A stretch of 8,935 bases of DNA, taken from positions 1-8,935 of the forward strand of contig JACFNJ010000103.1 in assembly GCA_019454865.1 (NCBI GenBank). The letters run 5' to 3'. Shown here piece by piece: positions 1 through 6,420 of this stretch. The notes beneath the pieces are model-generated. The model did no database searches, was not told the DNA's origin, and was given only the letters and a program-made list of their open reading frames with translations. The number at the start of each line of letters is the position of its first letter. Position 1 is the first letter of the stretch. A program made the translations under genes and the position numbers. The DNA comes from Bacteroidia bacterium (lineage in GTDB: Bacteria > Bacteroidota > Bacteroidia > UKL13-3).

Positions 1-2432
1 AATCCTTACAGTATGTGTTACGTTATACCGGAAAATTTACCCAAAAGGAACAATACGAGCAAATGGTTATTCGTTCATCAAAAAATGGTGAGTTGCTACG
101 CTTACGCGATGTTGCAGATATAGAATTTGGGTCATTAGGTTATGATGTAGTTTCCAAAGAAAACGGAAAACCTTCGGCTACATTAGTATTAAAACAAAGA
201 CCGGGTTCAAATGCCAGCGAAGTAATTGATAATATTAAAGAGAAACTGAATGAACTTAAGATACAGAGTTTTCCTTCCGGTATGGAGTATTCTATTAGTT
301 ATGATGTATCTCGATTTATTGACGCATCCATAGCAGAAGTATTAAAAACATTATTAGAAGCATTTTTATTGGTGGCATTGGTTGTGTTTGTGTTTTTACA
401 AGATTGGCGATCAACTTTGATACCTGTTTTGGCTGTACCTGTTTCGTTGGTAGGTACATTCACATTTATGCAGTTGTTTGGCTTTTCTATTAACCTATTA
501 ACATTATTTGCATTGGTACTTGCTATTGGAATTGTGGTAGATAATGCCATAGTAGTGGTAGAAGCGATACATGCTAAAATGGAAGAAAAAAAATTAACTG
601 CCAAAGTAGCTACCATTGAAGCAATGGAAGAAATAGGAGGGGCAATTGTGGCAATTACTTTGGTAATGTCGGCTGTATTTATTCCTGTTGCATTTTTAAG
701 TGGACCGGTTGGTGTATTTTATCGACAGTTCTCAATCACAATGGCAATATCAATTGTAATTTCAGGAATAAATGCATTAACCTTAACACCGGCATTGTGT
801 GCTTTAATGCTCAAGCCGCATCATACCTCCAATGCAAAACACAAAGGATGGTTACAGCAATTTTTTGTTAAATTCAATTCAACCTACGACAAAATATCTG
901 CTAAGTATGCTAATGTATTGAGTTATGTGTTTAATAAGCGTATTGTACTTTATGGTGCATTAGTATTTTTTTCAATAGCTACCTTTGGTGTAGCTAAGAT
1001 TTTGCCTACAGGTTTTATTCCAACAGAAGATCAAGGTACAATATATGCCAGTGTAACTACTCCGGTAGGTGCAACCTTAGAACGTACAGAAAACGTAATG
1101 AAAGAAATAGACGCTGTGGTAAAGCAAATGCCCGAAGTAGAATCTGTTTCATCTTTAGCAGGGTACAGTATGATAACTGAAGGCATCAGTCCTTCGTTCG
1201 GGATGAGTACAATTAGCTTAAAACCATGGAAGGATAGAAAGAAAAACGCTAATGAATTAATTGTAGAACTTGAAACCAAAACTAAGCACATTAAAGATGC
1301 CGAGATTCAATTTTTGCCTCCACCACCTGTGCCGGGTTTTGGTAATGCCAGTGGATACGAGTTTCGGTTAATTGATAAAACCGGTAAAGGTAATTTAACG
1401 GAAACTTTTTCTGTTAGTAAGAAATTAATAAGTGAAATTGAAAAACGAAAAGAAGTAAAAAACACATTTACTACGTTCAATCCTACTTTTCCGCAATACT
1501 TAATACATATTGACCAAGATATGGCTGCTAAAAAAGGCGTTTCTGCTGATATGGCTTTAAGTAATTTACAAACCTTAATTGGTAGTTATTATGCAACAAA
1601 CTTTATACGCTTCGGACAAATGTATAAAGTAATGCTACAGGCTGCTCCAAACAAACGTGCCGAGCCTGAAGATGTATTGCTGTTTAAAGTGAAAAATCAA
1701 TGGGGCGAAATGGTGCCTTATTCATTGTTTAGCCATATAGAAAGGGTTTATGGACCAGAGCAGGTAAATCGTTTTAATATGTATTATTCTGCAATGATTA
1801 ACGGTGAACCTGCTAATGGTTACAGTAGTGGCGATGCAATTAAAGCAGTAGAAGAAGTGGCAAAAGCAACACTACCGCGAGGTTACACTTATCAATGGTC
1901 GGGTATTACAAAAGAAGAAATAGAATCCGGCAATCAAGTTATTTTCATCTTTTTATTATGTATTGTTTTTGTGTATCTACTTTTAGCTGCACAATACGAA
2001 AGCTTTTTATTGCCCATTCCGGTATTGTTATCCTTGCCGGCTGGTGTATTTGGCTCTATGTTTTTACTATGGAATATGGGGCTTGAGAACAATATTTATG
2101 CACAAGTAGCAATGGTTATGCTTATTGGGTTGTTAGGTAAAAATGCAATTTTGATAGTAGAGTTTGCGATATTAAAACAAAAAGAGGGCGCAACACTTAT
2201 ACAAGCAGCTTTAGAAGGGGGTGTGTCGCGGTTACGACCAATATTGATGACATCGTTTGCATTTATAGCCGGACTTATACCGCTAATGATGGCAAGTGGT
2301 GCAGGTGCTATTGGAAACCAAACAATAGGTACGGCTGCGGCAGGGGGTATGTTAATTGGAACTATAGCAGGAGTAGTATTAGTGCCTGGTTTATATATTT
2401 TGATGGGTGGTGTTAAAAGTAAAAATCAATAA
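1..2432 (+). CDS. RND efflux pump inner-membrane permease (HAE-1/AcrB-like), 5' partial
   Basis: This is a proton-driven inner-membrane pump that takes drugs or other amphiphiles from the periplasm and membrane and passes them to an outer-membrane channel. The frame is open to the left edge (first full codon at base 3), so the true start lies outside; 809 residues are present. HAE-1 proteins usually have about 1,040 residues, so roughly 235 are missing, including TM1 and part of the porter domain. In fragment numbering, the end of the first porter half is at about 1-105 and TM2-TM4 at about 113-185. TM4 contains VVDNAIVVVE, where AcrB has the proton-relay pair D407/D408. Here D180 is kept, but the second position is Asn181. 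The TM10 lysine (AcrB K940) is present as K713 in GKNAILIVEF. The motif PTGFIPTEDQG after TM7 is typical of HAE-1. The stop is one base before the next ATG, indicating an operon with the channel gene. The family call is secure; the substrate is unknown. Confidence 0.95.
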   Translation, partial: SLQYVLRYTGKFTQKEQYEQMVIRSSKNGELLRLRDVADIEFGSLGYDVVSKENGKPSATLVLKQRPGSNASEVIDNIKEKLNELKIQSFPSGMEYSISYDVSRFIDASIAEVLKTLLEAFLLVALVVFVFLQDWRSTLIPVLAVPVSLVGTFTFMQLFGFSINLLTLFALVLAIGIVVDNAIVVVEAIHAKMEEKKLTAKVATIEAMEEIGGAIVAITLVMSAVFIPVAFLSGPVGVFYRQFSITMAISIVISGINALTLTPALCALMLKPHHTSNAKHKGWLQQFFVKFNSTYDKISAKYANVLSYVFNKRIVLYGALVFFSIATFGVAKILPTGFIPTEDQGTIYASVTTPVGATLERTENVMKEIDAVVKQMPEVESVSSLAGYSMITEGISPSFGMSTISLKPWKDRKKNANELIVELETKTKHIKDAEIQFLPPPPVPGFGNASGYEFRLIDKTGKGNLTETFSVSKKLISEIEKRKEVKNTFTTFNPTFPQYLIHIDQDMAAKKGVSADMALSNLQTLIGSYYATNFIRFGQMYKVMLQAAPNKRAEPEDVLLFKVKNQWGEMVPYSLFSHIERVYGPEQVNRFNMYYSAMINGEPANGYSSGDAIKAVEEVAKATLPRGYTYQWSGITKEEIESGNQVIFIFLLCIVFVYLLLAAQYESFLLPIPVLLSLPAGVFGSMFLLWNMGLENNIYAQVAMVMLIGLLGKNAILIVEFAILKQKEGATLIQAALEGGVSRLRPILMTSFAFIAGLIPLMMASGAGAIGNQTIGTAAAGGMLIGTIAGVVLVPGLYILMGGVKSKNQ

Positions 2433-2433
2433 T

Positions 2434-3873
2434 ATGCGATTGAATAAATTTATTTGTTTTTTTACAGGCTTGATGTTTCTTGGTGCATGTAGTATTACAC
2501 AATCCAATACAGCAGAAAAACTACAAGTATTGCCTGACAATTATAGTAATTTAAATGCCGATACCATACAAGTAAAAGATAGTTCAGCTTGGGCGTTTAT
2601 TAGAGGTGATAAGCAACTCAGCCAATTAATAGATACTGCATTAACATTCAACTTTGATTTGCGTATTGCTGCTGAAAATATAAAAATGGCAAATGCTCAA
2701 CTTAAGGCAGCAAAGTTTGTTTGGTTGCCTAATGCATCCATAAATGGTGGAGTATCGGCTAGCCGACTTTCTAAATATTCATTAGATGGTTTTGGGTTAG
2801 AAGATAGTAAATTATCACCATTAAATACCGGTAATATGAAAATACCGGAGCCACTAAAAGATTTTTATTTTGGAACTCAATTTACATGGGAATTAGATGT
2901 TTGGCAAAAACTAAATAATAAGAAAAAAGCAGCACTTTTTACCGCACAATCCAAAGTTTGGGAAAAGAAATATTTAACTACCCAAATAGTAACTACCGTT
3001 GCAGCTGGATATTTTGAATGGTTAGCTCTAAATCATCAATTAGAAATATTGCGAGATAATATTGAATTGCAACAAGCCGCTTTGGAAATAGTATTGCAGC
3101 AAAAAGAAATGGGAAGAGCTAATGAGTTGGCAGTAGAATTACTTATGGCACAATTGCAGAGTTCAAAAGCTATGGAAGCTGAAGCATGGGAAAAACGCCA
3201 ATTGTGTGGAAATGCAATTTCCTCAATATGTGGCAAGTTGCCTACACAATTACATTTGGATACACAGTTTTATGCGCCCAAATTGGGTTCGTTTTCCGTT
3301 GGAGTACCTTCGTATTTATTACAAAACCGTGCAGATATAAAACAAGCTGAATTTGAATTGAGAGCAGCAAAAGCGGATGTCAACTCGGCTAAGGCTGCTT
3401 TTTATCCAAATTTAACAATTACTGCTGATATTGGAATGGCTGCATTTGATGCTGTATTGTTGTTGGAAAATCCGGCATCTTTAGCAATAAACGTATTGGG
3501 AGGAATAACGCAACCTATATTTGCTCGTAAAAAGCTTAAAGCCGAGTTACTTCAATCCAAAGCAAATCAAAAAAGGGCATATTTGCAGTATGAAAAAGTA
3601 ACGATAGGAGCATTTACTGAAGTATTTGCTGCAATAAATACCATTAAAAATGTTAGCGAAATAGCACGATTAAAACAGCAAGAAGTGCAAACTTTAGTAA
3701 AATCTATTAACACCGTTGATGAACTTTTTGCAGCAGGCAGAGCAACATACTTAGAAGTGATAACGGTACAAAAAAACGCATTGCAATCCCAAATTGATTT
3801 AATAGAATTGGAGTTACGACATCAAATTGCATTAGTTAATTTGTATAGGGCTATAGGAGGCTCAGGCTTTTAG
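2434..3873 (+). CDS. Outer-membrane efflux lipoprotein (OprM/NodT-type, TolC superfamily)
   Basis: This is the outer-membrane exit duct of a tripartite RND pump: a trimeric beta-barrel with a periplasmic alpha-helical tunnel. The protein has 479 residues, the usual size for OprM-type channels. I chose the ATG at 2434 because it gives a clean lipoprotein signal peptide: MRLNK, a hydrophobic core, then lipobox LGAC with the lipidated Cys at residue 19, followed by Ser, which favours outer-membrane sorting. Two OEP repeats follow, at about 60-240 and 270-475, rich in long amphipathic Ala/Gln/Glu/Lys helices. The family hallmark before the second hairpin is present: GVPSYLLQNRADIKQAE, then AAFYPNLTI. 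The usual RPDI reads RADI here. A longer reading from GTG at 2407 would overlap the pump gene and spoil the signal peptide. The gene follows the pump stop with a one-base gap, so translation is probably coupled. No strong ribosome binding site is visible. Confidence 0.94.
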   Translation: MRLNKFICFFTGLMFLGACSITQSNTAEKLQVLPDNYSNLNADTIQVKDSSAWAFIRGDKQLSQLIDTALTFNFDLRIAAENIKMANAQLKAAKFVWLPNASINGGVSASRLSKYSLDGFGLEDSKLSPLNTGNMKIPEPLKDFYFGTQFTWELDVWQKLNNKKKAALFTAQSKVWEKKYLTTQIVTTVAAGYFEWLALNHQLEILRDNIELQQAALEIVLQQKEMGRANELAVELLMAQLQSSKAMEAEAWEKRQLCGNAISSICGKLPTQLHLDTQFYAPKLGSFSVGVPSYLLQNRADIKQAEFELRAAKADVNSAKAAFYPNLTITADIGMAAFDAVLLLENPASLAINVLGGITQPIFARKKLKAELLQSKANQKRAYLQYEKVTIGAFTEVFAAINTIKNVSEIARLKQQEVQTLVKSINTVDELFAAGRATYLEVITVQKNALQSQIDLIELELRHQIALVNLYRAIGGSGF

Positions 3874-3890
3874 CCTGCGCTTTCCTTTTT
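3860..3890 (+). terminator. Rho-independent terminator of the efflux operon, overlapping the channel gene's stop codon
   Basis: CAGGCT (3863-3868) and AGCCTG (3872-3877) pair perfectly around a TTT loop. After one mismatch, GC (3860-3861) pairs with GC (3879-3880). The run TTTCCTTTTT follows at 3881-3890. The UAG stop at 3871-3873 lies in the loop and the 3' arm. On the opposite strand the stem is not followed by a T tract, so this serves the plus-strand operon and not the convergent gene. Confidence 0.6.
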
Positions 3891-3896
3891 AGGGTT

Positions 3897-5141
3897 TTAT
3901 TTTTTAACAAATTTGGTATAGTTGCCTTTGTCGGTATATAAAAAATACAACCCAAGTGGCAACCTACTAATATCAATTGTGTTTTCTCCCTTGTCAATAC
4001 TTTGTGTTAAAACTAAAGAGCCTAGAGCATTATAAATTTTTATTTGTAAATTGTTATTTGTAGAAACTGTTAATGTGTTTTTTGCAGGATTAGGAAACAC
4101 ATTAATTTTATTTATGCTTGAGTGTTCGTTTACACCAACAGAAGAAATTTGCACCTCTTGATATGTTGTATCGTATTGGTTGCATTTTTGTGCAATTAAT
4201 CTTACGGTATATTTTCCGCTACTTGCATAAGTATGATTAGGTTGATAAAGGGTAGAAGTATCGCCATCTCCAAAACTCCATAGATAGGAAGTAGCATTGG
4301 TTGATTGGTTTGAAAATTCAATTTTTTTAGTTTCAGAAAAATTGAAACTGAATTTAGCTTTAGGTATATATTCTCCTATATGCCATTTTAATAAACTATC
4401 AAATACAACCAACTTTGCTGCATCTTTGATTTTATTAGCTACATTATTTTGTAAATATGCACTAAAGGTTATTAGAGTGGGGTCTTTTTTTAATAATGCA
4501 GCATAAAAAGTACATGCTGCCGCATAAGTTCCTGCTACTGACGGGTGGCTTTCATCTGCTTGGTATAATTCAATTTCAGGATGATTTTTACGAATATAAT
4601 TCCAAACAGCACCCACCGGAGACAATATAGCATTATTGCTGTCTGCCATCATTCTGTAACGCAAGTTTAACATGCTATCCATTCCTTCGTAGGTACACAA
4701 TACTGGGAAATAAGGGCAATTGGAAGCATCCCCGTTTTTTCTTCCCCAAGTCATGTAAAACACAGTTTCCCCACACGGATTGTATGAGTTAAAAATGCTG
4801 TCTAAAGCAAATGCAAATGGAAAAACTTCATTTTTAACCTGCTCAATACCAAAAGATGGTAATTGGCTTTGTTCTTGTAAAACCATGTAGTCCCAATTGC
4901 CTGCTTGTATTTTAGTTAATGAAGATACATTGGTTGAATGCCCCATAAGCGTATAGCCACCTGGTGTGTTTTTATCCGTAATTATAGTATCTCCGGTTGA
5001 AAGTGCAACCTGTGTAAACATTTGAGGTAAATTATTAACCTCTGTATAACTGTTTCCTAAAAAAAGTACTCGTTTGGTATTATTTTGAGCATAAACTGCT
5101 GTACATAGCATAAACATTGAAAAGATTGATAGTAATCGCAT
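3897..5141 (-). CDS. Secreted SGNH-hydrolase-like protein with PKD domain and T9SS C-terminal sorting domain
   Basis: Probably a secreted or surface-anchored esterase-type enzyme; its substrate cannot be read from sequence. The protein has 414 residues. A Sec signal peptide spans 1-18 (cleavage after AVYA, before Gln19). An SGNH-like domain covers about 23-255: block I is VLFLGNSYTE with candidate nucleophile Ser31, a Gly pair sits at 61-62, a WDYMVLQEQS segment at 83-92, and the C-terminal DxxH block is DESHPS with Asp196 and His199. This layout resembles the DUF4886-like SGNH group. A PKD domain (about 262-334) shows the hallmark YLWSFGDGD and HTYASSGKYTV. Residues about 343-414 form a type A T9SS sorting domain: VFPNPAKN near its start, LPLGLYFLY, and a terminal KFVKK. 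It would be exported by Sec, then by T9SS, with removal of the tail. The gene converges on the efflux operon, with 23 bases between the stop codons. Acyl specificity, for example carbohydrate acetyl esterase, is only a guess. Confidence 0.88.
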   Translation of the reverse strand: MRLLSIFSMFMLCTAVYAQNNTKRVLFLGNSYTEVNNLPQMFTQVALSTGDTIITDKNTPGGYTLMGHSTNVSSLTKIQAGNWDYMVLQEQSQLPSFGIEQVKNEVFPFAFALDSIFNSYNPCGETVFYMTWGRKNGDASNCPYFPVLCTYEGMDSMLNLRYRMMADSNNAILSPVGAVWNYIRKNHPEIELYQADESHPSVAGTYAAACTFYAALLKKDPTLITFSAYLQNNVANKIKDAAKLVVFDSLLKWHIGEYIPKAKFSFNFSETKKIEFSNQSTNATSYLWSFGDGDTSTLYQPNHTYASSGKYTVRLIAQKCNQYDTTYQEVQISSVGVNEHSSINKINVFPNPAKNTLTVSTNNNLQIKIYNALGSLVLTQSIDKGENTIDISRLPLGLYFLYTDKGNYTKFVKK

Positions 5142-5160
5142 AAAATTTGTAACTATAATT

Positions 5161-5191
5161 AACTATTATTTGAATTTATATTTTGTGCAAA
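5161..5191 (-). promoter_or_regulatory. Possible Bacteroidota-type promoter for the SGNH-like gene
   Basis: On the minus strand, TTTG (5191-5188) is followed after 19 bases by TAATAGTT (5168-5161). The phylum consensus is TTTG at -33 and TAnnTTTG at -7, so the upstream box and spacing fit but the downstream box is only a partial match. It lies about 20 bases before the ATG, in a very A+T-rich stretch where such matches arise easily. Confidence 0.22.
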
Positions 5192-5293
5192 TTTGAGCTT
5201 AAAAAAGCTAAAAAATACTTAAAAAATATTTCATTTTATTTAACATAAACAATGTGAAACAAAGTCGGTGATGTGTATTGGGATTTGTAAACA

Positions 5294-5325
5294 AAAAACC
5301 CCGAAATTTTCATTTCGAGGTTTTT
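5294..5325 (-). terminator. Rho-independent terminator of the 5362-6297 gene, with GAAA tetraloop
   Basis: Read on the minus strand, CCTCGAAAT pairs with ATTTCGGGG through nine contiguous positions, including one U-G wobble, closed by a GAAA tetraloop and followed by TTTTTTG. Flanking A and T runs (5294-5298 with 5321-5325) lengthen the stem. On the plus strand the wobble becomes a C-A mismatch, so the structure is better for minus-strand transcripts. It lies about 40 bases past the stop of the secreted-protein gene and separates it from the downstream SGNH-like gene. That downstream gene therefore probably has its own promoter in 5142-5290. Confidence 0.8.
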
Positions 5326-5361
5326 AATTAAAAGGTTTAATGTATTATTTAATATAGAGTT

Positions 5362-6297
5362 TTATTTAGCAATAACTACTTTTTTGTTTAAAACCGAATT
5401 ATTGTGTTTTACTTGTATAAAATACACTCCGTTCTTCCATTCAGTAGTGTTTATTTGTGTTTGCTTATCATTATCCAATGATGTTTGGTAAATAGATTTG
5501 CCACTAATATCTGTAATAGTAATTGATGCTGACTTTGGTAGATTATTTAAATTTATGAAATTGGAAGCTGGGTTTGGATAAACATCAAACGAAAGTTCGT
5601 TATTAACATCAGCTATGCCCGTTGAACCACTTCCGGTTAAATAAACATTGGTATTTAAATACCCGGATTCGTCAAAAGTAATACTTGCTATGCGTTGATA
5701 ATATGGACTGATTTGATAAAATATATAAGTGAATGTATTAGGAGCACTTTCACGCGGTAATGACTTAAACATCGCTACATCGTTAAAAGTATGGGTTCCT
5801 AACTTTAATGTTCCGGAGCCGGTATATCTATAGCCTAAATTTACATAAGTGTATGTATTACCAAAAGGAAGGTTAAAGATGAAATCTAACAAACGCATTT
5901 TACCAATATTGTTATTGTTTTTAGATCCTTCGTAATAAAATGAATCATTAGATACTGAATAACATTGATAGGTTACAAATGAGTTTGCTGTTTCTTTAGT
6001 AAAAAAACTTGCTGTAGGCAATGAGTCTTTAAGGTCTTGAGGAACAGAGTCAGCAGAAATTACTTCTACATCTTTAACCTTTATAAAAGCCGATAAATTC
6101 ATATTGCTGAAATCCCATGTTTTACCAATACCGGAGTCGGGTTGTGAGTAGCCAAGTTTAGATACCATATTTAATGCGTGGTAATATTTGGTACCAACAG
6201 GTGGTAAGGTTTTAGTTAGTGCAACTTGTGCATTTGCATTAATAGTAGTTGCTACACATGCAGTAATTAAAATGGATTGTAGTAGATTTTTTTTCAT
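5362..6297 (-). CDS. Secreted protein of unknown function with T9SS C-terminal sorting domain
   Basis: I do not recognise the mature domain. The protein has 311 residues. A clear Sec signal peptide spans 1-23 (KK near the start, hydrophobic core, cleavage after ANA, before Gln24). The region of about 24-228 looks beta-rich, with many Tyr, Phe, Thr and Ser residues, one Cys, and a GKTWDFSNMN segment of a kind I associate with Bacteroidota secreted proteins. From about residue 234 a type A T9SS sorting domain begins: FDVYPNPASN, then ITDISGKSIY, WKNGVYFIQV and a terminal KKVVIAK. Export would be Sec to periplasm, then T9SS to the surface or medium. Translation starts at the ATG whose complement is 6295-6297, the only start giving the signal peptide. 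A strong terminator follows its stop. It is transcribed divergently from the histidine kinase gene, so the dyads between them could act on either. No enzymatic motif is visible; an adhesin or structural role is possible but unsupported. Confidence 0.85.
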   Translation of the reverse strand: MKKNLLQSILITACVATTINANAQVALTKTLPPVGTKYYHALNMVSKLGYSQPDSGIGKTWDFSNMNLSAFIKVKDVEVISADSVPQDLKDSLPTASFFTKETANSFVTYQCYSVSNDSFYYEGSKNNNNIGKMRLLDFIFNLPFGNTYTYVNLGYRYTGSGTLKLGTHTFNDVAMFKSLPRESAPNTFTYIFYQISPYYQRIASITFDESGYLNTNVYLTGSGSTGIADVNNELSFDVYPNPASNFINLNNLPKSASITITDISGKSIYQTSLDNDKQTQINTTEWKNGVYFIQVKHNNSVLNKKVVIAK

Positions 6298-6318
6298 AAT
6301 ATTTATTTTATTAAATGG

Positions 6319-6340
6319 TTGTATGTTAATAACAATACAA
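6319..6340. repeat. Imperfect dyad upstream of the minus-strand secreted-protein gene
   Basis: TTGTATGTTA (6319-6328) pairs with TAACAATACAA (6330-6340): ten pairs with a single bulged A at 6334 and one central A. It starts about 20 bases upstream of the start of the 5362-6297 gene, where an operator or a 5'-leader hairpin could act. All pairs but two are A-T, so chance is a real alternative. Confidence 0.3.
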
Positions 6341-6367
6341 TATTCGGTTTCAATTAATTGCTTTAAA

Positions 6368-6385
6368 ATAGTACGGATGTACTAT
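6368..6385. promoter_or_regulatory. Candidate operator dyad (copy 1) upstream of the kinase gene
   Basis: The sequence ATAGTACGGATGTACTAT is a perfect 7-base inverted repeat (ATAGTAC and GTACTAT) around GGAT. It ends 35 bases before the kinase ATG, just ahead of where a -33 box would lie if the TACATTTG at 6409-6416 is the -7 box. A near copy occurs at 7999-8016 ahead of the regulator gene (14 of 18 bases identical, same half-site spacing). An 18-base dyad suits a dimeric DNA-binding protein such as the NarL/LuxR-type regulator encoded downstream, but that link is inference. Confidence 0.5.
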
Positions 6386-6386
6386 A

Positions 6387-6409
6387 AAGTAAAATACTAG
6401 GCTTTACTT
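6387..6409. repeat. Second inverted repeat in the kinase promoter region
   Basis: AAGTAAA (6387-6393) and TTTACTT (6403-6409) are perfect inverted repeats separated by nine bases. They lie between the 18-base dyad and the kinase start and share one base with the possible -7 box. This could be a second operator of different type or a chance A+T-rich dyad. Confidence 0.3.
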
Positions 6410-6416
6410 ACATTTG
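6409..6416 (+). promoter_or_regulatory. Exact match to the Bacteroidota -7 box ahead of the kinase gene
   Basis: TACATTTG matches TAnnTTTG exactly. It sits only four bases before the ATG at 6421, so transcription from it would give an almost leaderless mRNA. No TTTG or TTG stands at the expected 17-23 base spacing upstream, so this promoter would be weak or need an activator. It may be coincidental. Confidence 0.28.
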
Positions 6417-6420
6417 CTGT

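Noticed and set aside
15..17. GTG at 15 as the start of the RND pump gene
   Set aside because: The same frame is open to the left edge (Ser-Leu-Gln-Tyr before it), and the protein begins in the middle of the porter domain, so the true start lies outside the window.
540..545. Asp-Asn in TM4 as evidence that the pump is a pseudogene
   Set aside because: The frame is intact over 809 codons, the other conserved motifs are present, and the channel gene follows immediately. A lineage variant is more likely than decay.
2407..2433. GTG at 2407 as the start of the outer-membrane channel gene
   Set aside because: It adds nine polar residues before a complete lipoprotein signal peptide and overlaps the pump gene. 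The ATG at 2434 gives a standard lipobox with Cys19.
5196..5209. AGCTT-aaaa-AAGCT hairpin upstream of the SGNH-like gene
   Set aside because: The stem has only five pairs and lies in an A+T run with no following T tract in a useful place. It could be chance and has no clear role.
6188..6400. Plus-strand 70-codon open frame across the divergent region
   Set aside because: It is mostly antisense to the signal peptide and mature start of the secreted-protein gene, has no recognisable domain, and is explained by A+T-rich composition.
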